A stretch of 64,000 bases of DNA from CAWEBF01 sp963807235 (GCA_963807235.1 CAWEBF010000009.1:496001-560000); one strand, 5' to 3'; positions 36,728-48,192 are shown, counted from the first letter of the stretch. The notes: a model not told the origin generated them from the letters alone. A program made the numbers and translations.

Positions 36728-37330
36728 CTATGCCTCTGCGCGGGCGGGCGGCGTTTCGGGCGCCCCGGCCAGGAAGGGATCGAAGCAGGTGCGGCAGCGC
36801 GCTTCGTAGAGGCCCTGGGAGCCCACGAGCACGCGGTCGCCGCTGGCCACGAGGCGCTGGGTATGGCTGGCTGGGTTGCCGCACACCATGCAGATCGCGT
36901 GGGTCTTGGTGATGTACTCGGCGATGGCCAGCAACTGCGGCATCGGCTCGAACGGCTTCCCCAGGTAGTCCTGATCCAGGCCCGCCACGATCACGCGCGT
37001 GCCGCGATCGGCGATCGTATTGACCACCATCGGCAGCTCGAGGTCGAAGAACTGCCCTTCGTCGATGCCGACCACCTCGGCGTCGCCTGCCACTTTCTCG
37101 AGCAGCATACGGGAGGTGGCCACAGCCTGCGACGGGATGCGCATGTCGCTGTGCGACACGATGTGATCGTCCGCGAACCGGGTGTCGATGATCGGCTTGA
37201 AGATCTGGACGCGCTGGCGGGCGATCTGCGCGCGCCGCAGGCGGCGGATGAGCTCCTCGCTCTTTCCGCTGAACATGCAGCCGACGATGACTTCTATCCA
37301 GCCCTGGGTTGGTTGTCGAACGACGTCCAT
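36728..37330 (-). CDS. tdk: Thymidine kinase (type II)
   Basis: Phosphorylates thymidine in the salvage pathway. The P-loop is VGCMFSGKSEELIRRL, the Walker B region is VVGIDEGQFFD, the lasso loop is GLDQDYLGKPFEPM, and the structural zinc cysteines are ICMVCGNPAS and CRTCFDPF. At 200 residues it has the usual length. It starts 26 bases after the efp stop. Homologous efp-tdk linkage is not something I can confirm. Confidence 0.95.
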   Translation of the reverse strand: MDVVRQPTQGWIEVIVGCMFSGKSEELIRRLRRAQIARQRVQIFKPIIDTRFADDHIVSHSDMRIPSQAVATSRMLLEKVAGDAEVVGIDEGQFFDLELPMVVNTIADRGTRVIVAGLDQDYLGKPFEPMPQLLAIAEYITKTHAICMVCGNPASHTQRLVASGDRVLVGSQGLYEARCRTCFDPFLAGAPETPPARAEA

Positions 37331-37355
37331 GGCGGCTCGACCTCTGCCGGCGCGA

Positions 37356-37919
37356 TCAGGCCCGCGACGGGTACTCGCCGGTTTCGGTGCTGACCCGGAT
37401 CATGTCGCCACTGTTCACGAAGGGCGGCACCTGGACCACGAGACCCGTCTCGAGCGTGGCCGGCTTCACCTGTGCGCTCGCGGTCGCCCGGTTGATGCCG
37501 GGAGTGGTTTCCACGACCTTGAGGTCCACCGTCGCCGGCAGCTCGATGCCCACCGGCTCGGTGCCGTAGAACTCGACCTGGATGGTCATCTCCGGCTTGA
37601 GGTAGTTGACCGACTCGCCCAGGGCTTCGCTGCTGATGTGTGTCTGCTCGAACGACACCGTGTCCATGAAGTAGTAGGCGTCGCCGTCGAGGTAGAGATA
37701 CTGCATCTCCTTCTCGTCGAGGGTCGCCCGTTCGACGGTATCCTCCGACCGCAGCTTCTGGTCGCTCAGCGAGCCGTTGCGGATGTTGCGGAACTTCACG
37801 CGGACGAACCCGCGCAGGTTACCCGGCGTCACGTGCTGGAGCTCGAGGACGCGGAACAGGTCCTGCTCCATTTTGACCAGCATGCCCTTCTTGAGGCGCG
37901 TCGCTTGTATCGATGCCAT
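37356..37919 (-). CDS. efp: Elongation factor P with Asn at the modification site
   Basis: Relieves ribosome stalling at polyproline. All three beta-barrel domains are readable in 187 residues: MASIQATRLKKGMLVKMEQD, then MQYLYLDGDAYYFMDT, then VVETTPGINRATASAQVKPATLETG. The tip loop that normally carries Lys34 or Arg32 reads HVTPGNLRGFV, so residue 34 is Asn. This rules out EpmA- and EarP-type modification of that position. No modification enzyme is nearby. It is divergent from hsp20 across a 76-base region with a strong hairpin. Confidence 0.94.
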   Translation of the reverse strand: MASIQATRLKKGMLVKMEQDLFRVLELQHVTPGNLRGFVRVKFRNIRNGSLSDQKLRSEDTVERATLDEKEMQYLYLDGDAYYFMDTVSFEQTHISSEALGESVNYLKPEMTIQVEFYGTEPVGIELPATVDLKVVETTPGINRATASAQVKPATLETGLVVQVPPFVNSGDMIRVSTETGEYPSRA

Positions 37920-37944
37920 CTTTTGTCGTTGAGGGAACCTGACG

Positions 37945-37997
37945 ATCGTAGCACAGCGGTCCGCGTCACCCGGACCGCCCCAACGCCGTGCTACGAT
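37945..37997. promoter_or_regulatory. Long hairpin overlapping the hsp20 start codon
   Basis: Outer arms atcgtagcac / gtgctacgat (10 bp, perfect), inner arms gcggtccg / cggaccgc (8 bp, perfect), a 7-base loop, and an asymmetric 1x9 internal loop. The last two bases of the right arm are the A and T of the hsp20 ATG. No ribosome-binding site is visible. It could be an RNA thermometer-like structure or an operator shared by efp and hsp20. The TAGCAC/GTGCTA core recalls CIRCE, but the spacing is wrong for it. Confidence 0.55.
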
Positions 37998-38406
37998 GCC
38001 GATTGTGGCGTTTGCCCGTTGGGATCCGCTGCGCGACCTCCTCGCTATTCAGCAGCGTCTCGACCGTTTCGCGCCGGGACCGGCTGGCTGGCAACCGTCC
38101 GTCGATCTCCACGAGACGGCGCAGGCCTACGTGCTCACAGCCGAACTGGCGGGCGTTCTCGAATCCGACGTCACGGTGCAGGCCACCGAGCATTCGGTGA
38201 CGCTGGCAGGCATGCGGCGCGAGCGGCCCGGGTCGTGCGAGCAGTACCATCGACTGGAACGCGGCCACGGCGAGTTCGCGCGACGGTTCGAGATGCCGCT
38301 GCCCATCGACCCCGACTCGATCTCGGCGGTGATGCGCGACGGCGTGTTGACCGTGACCTGCCCGAAGGCCGGCGGCACTGCCAACCGCCGCATAGACGTC
38401 ACCTGA
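37996..38406 (+). CDS. Hsp20/alpha-crystallin small heat-shock protein
   Basis: ATP-independent holdase chaperone of 136 residues. It starts FARWDPLRDLLAIQQRLDRF, typical of bacterial sHsps, then PSVDLHETAQAYVLTAELAGV opens the alpha-crystallin domain and GVLTVTCPKAG closes it. The C-terminal I-x-I motif is replaced by RRIDVT. The start codon is embedded in a hairpin and lacks a Shine-Dalgarno sequence, which may allow temperature or leaderless control. The HtrA protease gene follows 13 bases downstream, suggesting an envelope or heat stress unit. Confidence 0.9.
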   Translation: MPIVAFARWDPLRDLLAIQQRLDRFAPGPAGWQPSVDLHETAQAYVLTAELAGVLESDVTVQATEHSVTLAGMRRERPGSCEQYHRLERGHGEFARRFEMPLPIDPDSISAVMRDGVLTVTCPKAGGTANRRIDVT

Positions 38407-38419
38407 AGGAGAGGTTCGC

Positions 38420-39598
38420 GTGAGTCGCCTGCTCCCGCTCATCGTGATTCTGGCCCTGGGGTTCGCCGCAGGCCGTGTGTTCTCGGACGCCGGCGACCCG
38501 GCGCCGGACCCGCCCGCGGTCGAAGACGCGCAGCAGCGGGCGGCGCGCCAGCCCGCCGTCACCACGCCCGGGCCGCTGCCGGCGGGCGCTACGCTGCCCG
38601 ACTTCACTCGGGTCGCCGATCGCACCGTACCGGCCGTCGCCAATATCTCGTCGCAGCAGCTGGTGCGACGGCAGCCCACCCCCTTCGATGCCTTCTTCTT
38701 CGGCGACGAGGACATCTTCGGCTCGGGCGGCCGCGTCGAGAGCAGCCTGGGCTCCGGGGTCGTGGTCAGCCCCGATGGGTTCATCCTCACGAACAACCAC
38801 GTGGTGACCGGCGATCAGCGGCGCATCAGCCTGCAGGATCTGGCGGTTCGCGTGTCGATCGGCGCCGACAAGCGGGAACTGGCCGCGGGCGTGATCGGTG
38901 TGGATCCGGCCACCGACCTCGCGCTGCTCAAGGTGGATGCGCGCAACCTGCCTACGATTCCGTGGGGCGATTCGTCGGCGCTCAAAGTGGCCGAGTGGGT
39001 GCTGGCGATCGGCAACCCGTATCAGTTGAACCAGAGTGTCTCGCTCGGCATCGTCTCCGCGATCGGCCGCACCAACCTGGGCATCCAGGCCTACGAGGAT
39101 TTCGTGCAGACCGATGCCGCGATCAACCCTGGCAATTCGGGGGGCGCGCTCGTGAACGCCCGCGGGGAGCTGGTCGGCATCAACACGGTCATCTTCAGCC
39201 AGAGCGGCGGCTATCAGGGCATCGGGTTCGCCGTGTCCAGCAACCTGGCGCGGCGCGTGATGGCCGACCTGCAGAAGTACGGCGAAGTGCGGCGGGGAGA
39301 CATCGGCTACGTGGAGATCCGTCCCCTGACACCGCAACTGGCCCGGGACCTCGGCGTCACTGGCACCGATGGCCTCGTGGTGACGCGGATGGGACGTGCT
39401 GCCTCGGCTTTCCGCGCCGGCATCCGGCCTGGCGACGTCCTCCGGACGGTCAACGGCGTGGCGATCGCCGACACCGGCCACCTGTCCCGGATGATTCAGG
39501 ACGCGCCGGTTGGATCCACGATCGCATTGGGCATCGTGCGCGAGGGCCGCGCGCAGACCATTCGCGTGCCGATCGAACGCCCGCGCAGCGGCGCGTAG
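38420..39598 (+). CDS. HtrA/DegP-like trypsin-fold serine protease with PDZ domain
   Basis: Membrane-anchored or periplasmic protease and chaperone. The N-terminal hydrophobic segment LLPLIVILALGFAAGRVF acts as a signal anchor. The triad is visible: His in LTNNHVVTGD, Asp in ATDLALLKVD, Ser in INPGNSGGALVN. One PDZ domain follows (DIGYVEIRPLTPQLARDLGV to GVAIADTGHLSRMI). The 392 residues match DegS/HhoA-type single-PDZ proteins. It is coupled to hsp20 upstream and converges with leuA, leaving a single base between the stops. Confidence 0.92.
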   Translation: MSRLLPLIVILALGFAAGRVFSDAGDPAPDPPAVEDAQQRAARQPAVTTPGPLPAGATLPDFTRVADRTVPAVANISSQQLVRRQPTPFDAFFFGDEDIFGSGGRVESSLGSGVVVSPDGFILTNNHVVTGDQRRISLQDLAVRVSIGADKRELAAGVIGVDPATDLALLKVDARNLPTIPWGDSSALKVAEWVLAIGNPYQLNQSVSLGIVSAIGRTNLGIQAYEDFVQTDAAINPGNSGGALVNARGELVGINTVIFSQSGGYQGIGFAVSSNLARRVMADLQKYGEVRRGDIGYVEIRPLTPQLARDLGVTGTDGLVVTRMGRAASAFRAGIRPGDVLRTVNGVAIADTGHLSRMIQDAPVGSTIALGIVREGRAQTIRVPIERPRSGA

Positions 39599-39599
39599 T

Positions 39600-40767
39600 T
39601 CAGGAGGCGCGAACGGTGCGGACCGAAACCACGACCTCGTGGATATCGGCGTCGGTCAGGATCTTCCGATCGTCGGCGATGCTCATCAGCGCCCGGTAGA
39701 CGGCGAACAGTTCGTCGCCCTCGAGCGTGAACCCAAGGTCGGCGCAGCGGCGCTGCACCGCGTGGCGACCCGAGTGCTTGCCCAGCACCAGCGGGTTCCA
39801 CGGCGCCCCCACGTCCTCGGCGCGCATGATCTCGTAGGTGCGGCGGTCTTTCAACATGCCGTCCTGGTGGATGCCGGCCTCGTGCGAAAAGGCGTTGCGG
39901 CCGACCACGGCCTTGTTGACCTGCACGCCCTGACCGGTCAGCGCCGTCAGCATCTCGCTGGACGGGTACAGCTGCCGCGTTTCGACGGAGGTGGAGTACG
40001 GCAGCCGATCGGCCCGGACGTGAAACGCCATCACCACTTCTTCGAGCGACGCGTTGCCCGCGCGTTCGCCGATGCCGTTGACGGTGCACTCGACCTGACG
40101 GGCGCCGCCTTCGACGGCCGCGATCGAGTTGGCCACGGCCAGGCCCAGGTCGTCGTGACAGTGCGTGCTGAAGATCACGTCGTCGCCGTGCGGCACGCGC
40201 GAACGGATGGTGCGGAAGAAGTCGCGGGTTTCATCCGGCGTCAGATACCCGACCGTATCCGGCAAGTTGATCGTCGTGGCGCCGGCCTTGATCGTGGCCT
40301 CGATGACGCGGCACAGGAAGTCCATGTCGCTGCGCGTCGCGTCCTCGGCCGAGAACTCCACGTCCGCGGTGTGCTGGCGGGCGAAGCGCACGGCATCGAC
40401 GGCCGTTTCGAGACACTGGTCGCGCGACATCCTCAGCTTGGCCTGCAGGTGCAGGTCGGACGTGGCGATGAACGTGTGGATGCGCCCCTGCGCGGCCGGT
40501 TCGATGGCCCACGCGGCACGCTCGAGGTCCGCTCGATGGCACCGGGCCAGGCAGGCCACCACCGGCCTCCGGATCTCCGTGGCAATCTTTCGCACGGCTT
40601 CGGCATCAGCAGTCGACGCAATCGGGAAACCGGCCTCGATGATGTCCACCCCAAGGGCATCGAGTTGACGGGCCAGCTGGAGCTTTTCGGCGGGTCAACG
40701 AAAACCCCGGCGATTGCTCGCCGTCGCGCAGCGTCGTGTCGAAGATCCGTACGTGCTGTGTGTCCAT
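39600..40767 (-). CDS. leuA: 2-isopropylmalate synthase catalytic domain, no regulatory domain, one frameshift
   Basis: Condenses acetyl-CoA with 2-oxoisovalerate, the first step of leucine synthesis. The start MDTQHVRIFDTTLRDGEQSPGFSL is a classic LeuA N terminus; HCHDDLGLAVANSIAAVEGGARQVE and NGIGERAGNASLEEVVMA hold the metal site. A base is missing near 40692 (LT/PAEKLQLARQLDALG). The protein ends at about 389 residues, right after the linker subdomain. The roughly 130-residue LeuA allosteric domain that binds leucine is absent, and htrA follows immediately. It could be a natural feedback-insensitive form, a citramalate/homocitrate-type relative, or a truncation. Confidence 0.88.
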
Positions 40768-40816
40768 CGGACCCCCTGGAAAGACGGCCCCCCGTAAGCC
40801 AGTAGACGCGACCAGC

Positions 40817-40870
40817 CCTGATAATGTCAAAATGATAATTATTCTTTTTGAATCATGATTGCTTATCAGG
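40817..40870. promoter_or_regulatory. leuA-lysR divergent regulatory region
   Basis: An AT-rich island in this GC-rich window. Outer arms cctgataa and ttatcagg form an 8-bp inverted repeat over 54 bases. Within it, ATTC-N5-GAAT (40841-40853) is a compact dyad like a LysR-type binding box, and AATCATGATT (40851-40860) is a perfect palindrome. This is where a LysR regulator would be expected to bind and control leuA and itself. Confidence 0.6.
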
Positions 40871-40900
40871 TTGCACCCCCGCCTGAGTCGAAAGAGCGGC

Positions 40901-41800
40901 ATGGAACTGGCTGAATTGCGGGTGTTTCTGCGCGTAGCTGCCGAACGCAGCTTCTCCAGGGCCGCCACCAAGCTGCATCGCACCCAGCCCGCCGTGAGCC
41001 AGGCCGTCCGGCGGCTCGAGGAGAGCGTCGGCGAGCGGCTCTTCGATCGGGCGACCAAAGACGCCCGCCTGACCGACGCCGGGCGCCTGCTCCGTGACTA
41101 CGCGGAGCGGCTGCTGAGGCTGTCCGACGAGGCCGAAAGCGCCGTCCGGGACCTCCGCGATTTGCGCCGGGGACGCGTGCTCATCGGCGCCAACGAGGCA
41201 TCGGTCCACGTGGTGCTGCCCCTGATCGACCGGTTCAGAAAACAACACCCCCTCGTGCACATGGACGTGCGGCGGATACCGGCGCGCCAGATCGGCGCCG
41301 AGGTGACTCACGGCACCCTGGACTTCGGCGTGCTGACCTTTCAACCCGCCGAGCCCAGGCTGGCGTCGATCACGCTCGGAACCGACGAGCTGGTGATGCT
41401 GGTGCACCCGGCCCATCCGCTCGCCGCCAGCAAGGAAGTGACGCTGTCCGAGTGCGCGCGACAGACCGTGATCGCGCACAACGATCCGTCGCACATGCGC
41501 GACCGCGTGCTCCGGCTCTTCGAGCAGCAGCAGATACCCGCCAACATCCTGGTGTCGCTGCCCAGCCTGGAAGGGATCAAACGGGCCGTCGGGATGCAGC
41601 TGGGCGTCGCGCTGCTGCCGCGCCGGTGCGCCGAGCTGGAGATCACGCGCGGCGAACTGGTGGCGCTGGCCATGCCCGAGATTCGGCTGCGCCGCCAGGT
41701 GCGCATGGTGTTTCGGAGAGGCGGAGAACGATCGCATGCCGCGACGGCGTTTCTTCAGGCCGTCGAAGAGGATCGGAAAGAGCCGAAAGCGAAGAGCTGG
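40901..41800 (+). CDS. LysR-family transcriptional regulator
   Basis: N-terminal winged helix MELAELRVFLRVAAERSFSRAA and the recognition segment HRTQPAVSQAVRRLEESVG, followed by a periplasmic-binding-protein-like effector domain (RVLIGANEASVHVVLPLIDRF; GVALLPRRCAELE). The natural C terminus should be near residue 300. No stop codon occurs there: the frame stays open antisense to leuD until 42196, so a small shift has probably removed the stop. It is divergent from leuA and convergent with leuD, making it the likely regulator of leucine synthesis. The end coordinate is approximate. Confidence 0.85.
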
Positions 41801-42393
41801 TACGGCAGGCGCGCCGAGGTTGCACGCACCTCGTCGAAACGGTCGAGCAGCATTCCTGTGGTATCCCAGGCACCGGTGAGGAACGCCTCGCGGCTCTTGG
41901 CCGGCATCCCGACCTTGCACGAGAACTCCCCAATCGTGCAGGTACCCTGTTCGACGTCCACCACCATCGTGGCCTGCGGATTGGCTGCGATACGCGCGAA
42001 GATCTCCTTTAAGTCGGACGGCGCGGCGGTCACGCACGGGAGGCCGATCATCACCGAGTTGCCGAAGAAGATCTCGGCGAAGGACTCCCCCACGAGGGCC
42101 TGGATCCCCCACCGCTGGATCGCCTGCGGCGCGTGCTCGCGCGACGAGCCGCACCCGAAGTTCTCCTCGACCACCATCACCGACGCGCCGGCATAGCGCG
42201 GATCGTCGAACGGATGCGGGCGGTTGGTGCCGCGATAGCCGCCGGCCTTGCGCTCGTCCTCGAAGACGTGCTGTTCCATCCCGTCGAACGAGACGCTGCG
42301 CAGGAACCGCGCCGGGATGATGCGATCGGTGTCGATGTCGTTGCCAGGCAGCGGAAGCGCCCGGCCTTCGATGCGTGAGATGCGGCGGATCAC
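41755..42393 (-). CDS. leuD: 3-isopropylmalate dehydratase small subunit
   Basis: Swivelling domain of isopropylmalate isomerase. Motifs: LPLPGNDIDTDRIIPARFLR, VMVVEENFGCGSSREHAPQAI with the substrate-binding GCGSSRE, and GESFAEIFFGNSVMIGLPCV. The last 15 residues run beyond the usual end and overlap the convergent regulator gene. The ATG overlaps the leuC stop by 4 bases, so the two subunits are translationally coupled. Confidence 0.95.
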   Translation of the reverse strand: MIRRISRIEGRALPLPGNDIDTDRIIPARFLRSVSFDGMEQHVFEDERKAGGYRGTNRPHPFDDPRYAGASVMVVEENFGCGSSREHAPQAIQRWGIQALVGESFAEIFFGNSVMIGLPCVTAAPSDLKEIFARIAANPQATMVVDVEQGTCTIGEFSCKVGMPAKSREAFLTGAWDTTGMLLDRFDEVRATSARLPYQLFAFGSFRSSSTA

Positions 42394-43787
42394 ATCAACT
42401 CCCGCACGTCGGTGACCTCACCCGACACGGCCGCCGCGGCCACCATCGCCGGGCTCATCAGCAGGGTGCGGCCGGTGGGGCTTCCCTGCCGCCCCTTGAA
42501 GTTGCGATTCGACGACGCGGCGCACACCTGGCTGCCCTCCAGCTTGTCGGGGTTCATGCCCAGGCACATCGAACATCCGGCGCCGCGCCACTCGAAGCCG
42601 GCCTCGCGAAAGATGTCGGCGATGCCCTCGCGCTCCGCCGCGCGGCTGACCGATGCCGAGCCCGGCACGACCAGCGCCTTCACGTGCCTGGCCACGCGCC
42701 TGCCCTTGACGATCCTGGCGGCTTCACGCAGGTCGGACAGGCGCGAGTTGGTGCACGACCCCACGAACGCCACGTCCACCTTCATGCCGGCGATAGGCTG
42801 GCCGGGCGTGAGTCCCATGTATTTCAACGCGTCGGCGGTCGCCTCGGCGTCCGCGCCCGCGGCGGCACCCGACGGCACGCGACCGTCCACGCCGATCGAC
42901 TGGCCCGGGTTCACGCCCCAGGTGACAACCGGCGTCAGCTCCTCCGCGCGCACTTCCACCTCGTCATCGAACACGGCGTCGGCGTCCGACGCCATCGAGC
43001 GCCACCACTTCGCCATCTCCTCGAACCGATCGGCCGCCGGGGCGAAGGGCCGGCCCCGCAGATACTCGATCGTCGTGGCGTCCGGGTTCACATAGCCCAC
43101 ACGCGCGCCCCCCTCGATGGACATGTTGCACATCGTCATGCGCTCGTCCATCGACATGCGGTCCACGGTATCGCCCGCGTACTCGTAGGCGAACCCCGTG
43201 CCGCCCCGCACGCCCAGGCGCTGGATGATGGTGAGGATCACATCCTTTGCGTAGACGCCGCGCGGAAGCGTCCCCGTGACTCGAATCCGCCGCACCTTCA
43301 GCGGCTCGATCGCCAGGCACTGCGAGGCCAGCACATCGCGCACCTGCGACGTGCCGATGCCGAACGCCACCGACCCGAACGCGCCGTGCGTCGAGGTGTG
43401 GCTGTCGCCGCAGGCGATCGTCATCCCCGGCTGCGTGAGCCCCAGTTCCGGCCCGATCACGTGCACGATGCCCTGCCGCTCGTCGTCCAGCCCGGCCAGG
43501 CGCAGCCCGAACTCGCGGCAGTTGCGCTCGAGCGACGCCATCATGTCTTCGGCCATCACGTCCAGGAACGGCCGCTGCCGCTCGCGGGTCGGGATGATGT
43601 GGTCCACGGTGCCGAACGTGCGCTCAGGAAACGCCACCGTCCATCCGTTGGCGCGCAGCGCGTCGAAGGCCTGCGGCGTGGTGACCTCGTGGATCAGGTG
43701 CAGGCCGATGAAAAGCTGCGTCTGCCCGGTCGGCAGCTGGCGCACGGTGTGGAGATCCCACACCTTTCGAAGAAGTGTCTGTCCCAT
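42390..43787 (-). CDS. leuC: 3-isopropylmalate dehydratase large subunit
   Basis: Aconitase-family [4Fe-4S] enzyme that isomerises 2- to 3-isopropylmalate. The start MGQTLLRKVWDLHTV is typical. ACGDSHTSTHGAFGSVAFGIG, the cluster cysteines in VGSCTNSRLSDLREAA and GCSMCLGMNPD, and the closing ASSNRNFKGRQGSPTGRT are all present. It is 465 residues, full length, with no shift. The leuB dehydrogenase is not in this window. Confidence 0.96.
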   Translation of the reverse strand: MGQTLLRKVWDLHTVRQLPTGQTQLFIGLHLIHEVTTPQAFDALRANGWTVAFPERTFGTVDHIIPTRERQRPFLDVMAEDMMASLERNCREFGLRLAGLDDERQGIVHVIGPELGLTQPGMTIACGDSHTSTHGAFGSVAFGIGTSQVRDVLASQCLAIEPLKVRRIRVTGTLPRGVYAKDVILTIIQRLGVRGGTGFAYEYAGDTVDRMSMDERMTMCNMSIEGGARVGYVNPDATTIEYLRGRPFAPAADRFEEMAKWWRSMASDADAVFDDEVEVRAEELTPVVTWGVNPGQSIGVDGRVPSGAAAGADAEATADALKYMGLTPGQPIAGMKVDVAFVGSCTNSRLSDLREAARIVKGRRVARHVKALVVPGSASVSRAAEREGIADIFREAGFEWRGAGCSMCLGMNPDKLEGSQVCAASSNRNFKGRQGSPTGRTLLMSPAMVAAAAVSGEVTDVRELM

Positions 43788-43801
43788 GGATGGTGTCGTG
43801 C

Positions 43802-44413
43802 TCAACTCCTGATGGTACCACCCCGTGGTCCAGAGACTGCCGGATGCCCGGCCACGAAGCACCGCCACGGGCGGTCCACACCCACGCGGATGCCGATGCG
43901 CGGGCCCCACGCCACGCGCCCCAGCTGCAGCCCGTGATCCTCGATCGTCAACGTGCTCTCGACCAGGTCGCTGCGGTTGTGGCGCAGCGACACTCCCAGT
44001 GCCCTGGCCAGGTTGCCCGGACCGCGGGCCAGCGCGTCCGGCGCGGTATCGGGGCCCACCTCGCGGCGCCGGCGCATGACCGACAGGCCTTCGAGCGGCG
44101 TCATCGCCCGGATCAGGACCGCGGCCGGATGGCCTTCGCCTTCGGTCACCGCGTTCAGGAGGTAGTGCACGCCGTAATTCAGGTAGACGTACGCCAGGCC
44201 GGGCGGGCCGTACAGCGGCGCGTTCCTCCGCGTGGGTCCCGGCGCGGCGTGACACGCCGGATCCGATTCCCCGATGTACGCCTCGACCTCGACGATCGCG
44301 CCAGCCACGCGCGTGCCCGCGGCGGTGTGGTGCACCAGCACCTTGCCGATCAGATCTTCGGCCACGGCGAGCGTGGGCCGTTCGTAGAATCCGCGCGGCA
44401 GACGCCGCGCGCC
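43802..44413 (-). CDS. DNA-3-methyladenine glycosylase (AAG/MPG family)
   Basis: Removes alkylated purines in base-excision repair. Homology begins at ARRLPRGFYERPTLAVAEDLIGK and includes GAIVEVEAYIGESDPACHAAPGPTRRN with the catalytic Glu, the intercalating region YVYLNYGVHYLLNAVTE, and RGPGNLARALGV. About 200 residues is the family length. No ATG, GTG or TTG exists in frame near the expected start, so a shift is likely there and the start given is approximate. It abuts uvrA, another repair gene, and lies just upstream of leuC. Confidence 0.85.
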   Translation of the reverse strand, partial: GARRLPRGFYERPTLAVAEDLIGKVLVHHTAAGTRVAGAIVEVEAYIGESDPACHAAPGPTRRNAPLYGPPGLAYVYLNYGVHYLLNAVTEGEGHPAAVLIRAMTPLEGLSVMRRRREVGPDTAPDALARGPGNLARALGVSLRHNRSDLVESTLTIEDHGLQLGRVAWGPRIGIRVGVDRPWRCFVAGHPAVSGPRGGTIRS

Positions 44414-44415
44414 CG

Positions 44416-47330
<2,915 letters not shown>

Positions 47331-47442
47331 CGGCTGTGATTCAGGCCGGAACCGTAAACCGTCATGGTCCTACGTCCCGGCATCGTTGGGCTTGCCCGGA
47401 GGACGCCTGGCTATATACTTACGGAGCTTGGCCACCCCCCGC

Positions 47443-47485
47443 TTTCGGGCAACCCCCCTTTTCGGGCACTCTCGGTTTTCGGGCT
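47443..47485 (+). repeat. Three direct repeats of ttttcgggc upstream of the peroxiredoxin gene
   Basis: The motif (t)tttcgggc occurs three times at spacings of 16-17 bases (about 47443, 47460 and 47477). The copies end about 25 bases before the start codon. Regular spacing could mean a regulator-binding array, but short repeats like this also arise by chance. Confidence 0.3.
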
Positions 47486-47508
47486 TCGTCGGCCCAGGAG
47501 GTTCGTTG

Positions 47509-48105
47509 ATGCGCGCATTGATGACGATGGGGCTCGCGGCAGCCCTCGCGGTGAGTGTGACGGCCCAGGCACCGGCCCCGGCAGTCGAGTTGAAGGTCGG
47601 CGACATGGCCCCCGACTTCTCCCTCCAGGCGTCCGACGGCAAGACCTACAAGCTGTCCGACTTCAGGGGCAAGAAGGCCGTGGTCGTGGCGTGGTTCCCC
47701 AAGGCGTTCACGCAGGGCTGCACCATCGAGTGCAAGTCACTGGCGGAGAACGGCTCGAAAATCCGCATGTACGACGTGGCCTACTTCATGGCCAGCACGG
47801 ACAACGTCGAGGACAACACCAAGTTCGCCAAGGCGACCAGCGTGACGCTGCAGGGCCGCAACGGCGGGCCTTCGACGGTCGTGGACAAGAAGGAAGCCGA
47901 CTTCCCGCTCCTGGCCGATCCCAACAAGGAAGCGGCCTCCAAGTACGGCGTGCTGATGGCGAACGGCCAGCTGGCCAATCGCTGGACGTTCTACATCGAC
48001 AAGGCCGGCAAGATTGCCTACATCGAGAAGACCGTGCGGCCGGCGACGTCGGCCGAGGACATGATTGCGAAGCTCGGCGAGCTGAAGGTGCCGATGAACC
48101 ACTAG
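47509..48105 (+). CDS. Exported peroxiredoxin (AhpC/TSA, BCP-like)
   Basis: Thiol peroxidase of 198 residues with a signal peptide (MRALMTMGLAAALAVSVTAQAPAPA). The fold starts LKVGDMAPDFSLQASDGKTY. The peroxidatic cysteine lies in KAFTQGCTIECKSL, with a second Cys four residues later that could be the resolving one. The closing GKIAYIEKTV strand is present. It likely removes peroxides in the periplasm using a thioredoxin-like donor. An AGGAGG seven bases before the ATG fixes the start. A GC-rich hairpin and T-run (ggcgggccgccggggcccgcc, then tttt) just after the stop is a good intrinsic terminator. Confidence 0.88.
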   Translation: MRALMTMGLAAALAVSVTAQAPAPAVELKVGDMAPDFSLQASDGKTYKLSDFRGKKAVVVAWFPKAFTQGCTIECKSLAENGSKIRMYDVAYFMASTDNVEDNTKFAKATSVTLQGRNGGPSTVVDKKEADFPLLADPNKEAASKYGVLMANGQLANRWTFYIDKAGKIAYIEKTVRPATSAEDMIAKLGELKVPMNH

Positions 48106-48133
48106 CCCCGAGCCTGCGGGACACGGAGAAGGC

Positions 48134-48160
48134 GGGCCGCCGGGGCCCGCCTTTTCTTTT
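48134..48160 (+). terminator. Rho-independent terminator after the peroxiredoxin gene
   Basis: GC-rich dyad ggcgggcc / ggcccgcc followed by ttttctttt, about 27 bases after the stop codon and before the tRNA gene. This is a textbook intrinsic terminator layout. Confidence 0.75.
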
Positions 48161-48192
48161 GTACGTGCTACGATCGGAGGTCGTTTCCCAAA

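Noticed and set aside
37945..37997. CIRCE (HrcA operator) at hsp20
   Set aside because: The TAGCAC/GTGCTA halves are present, but CIRCE needs TTAGCACTC-N9-GAGTGCTAA and here the spacing is over 30 bases.
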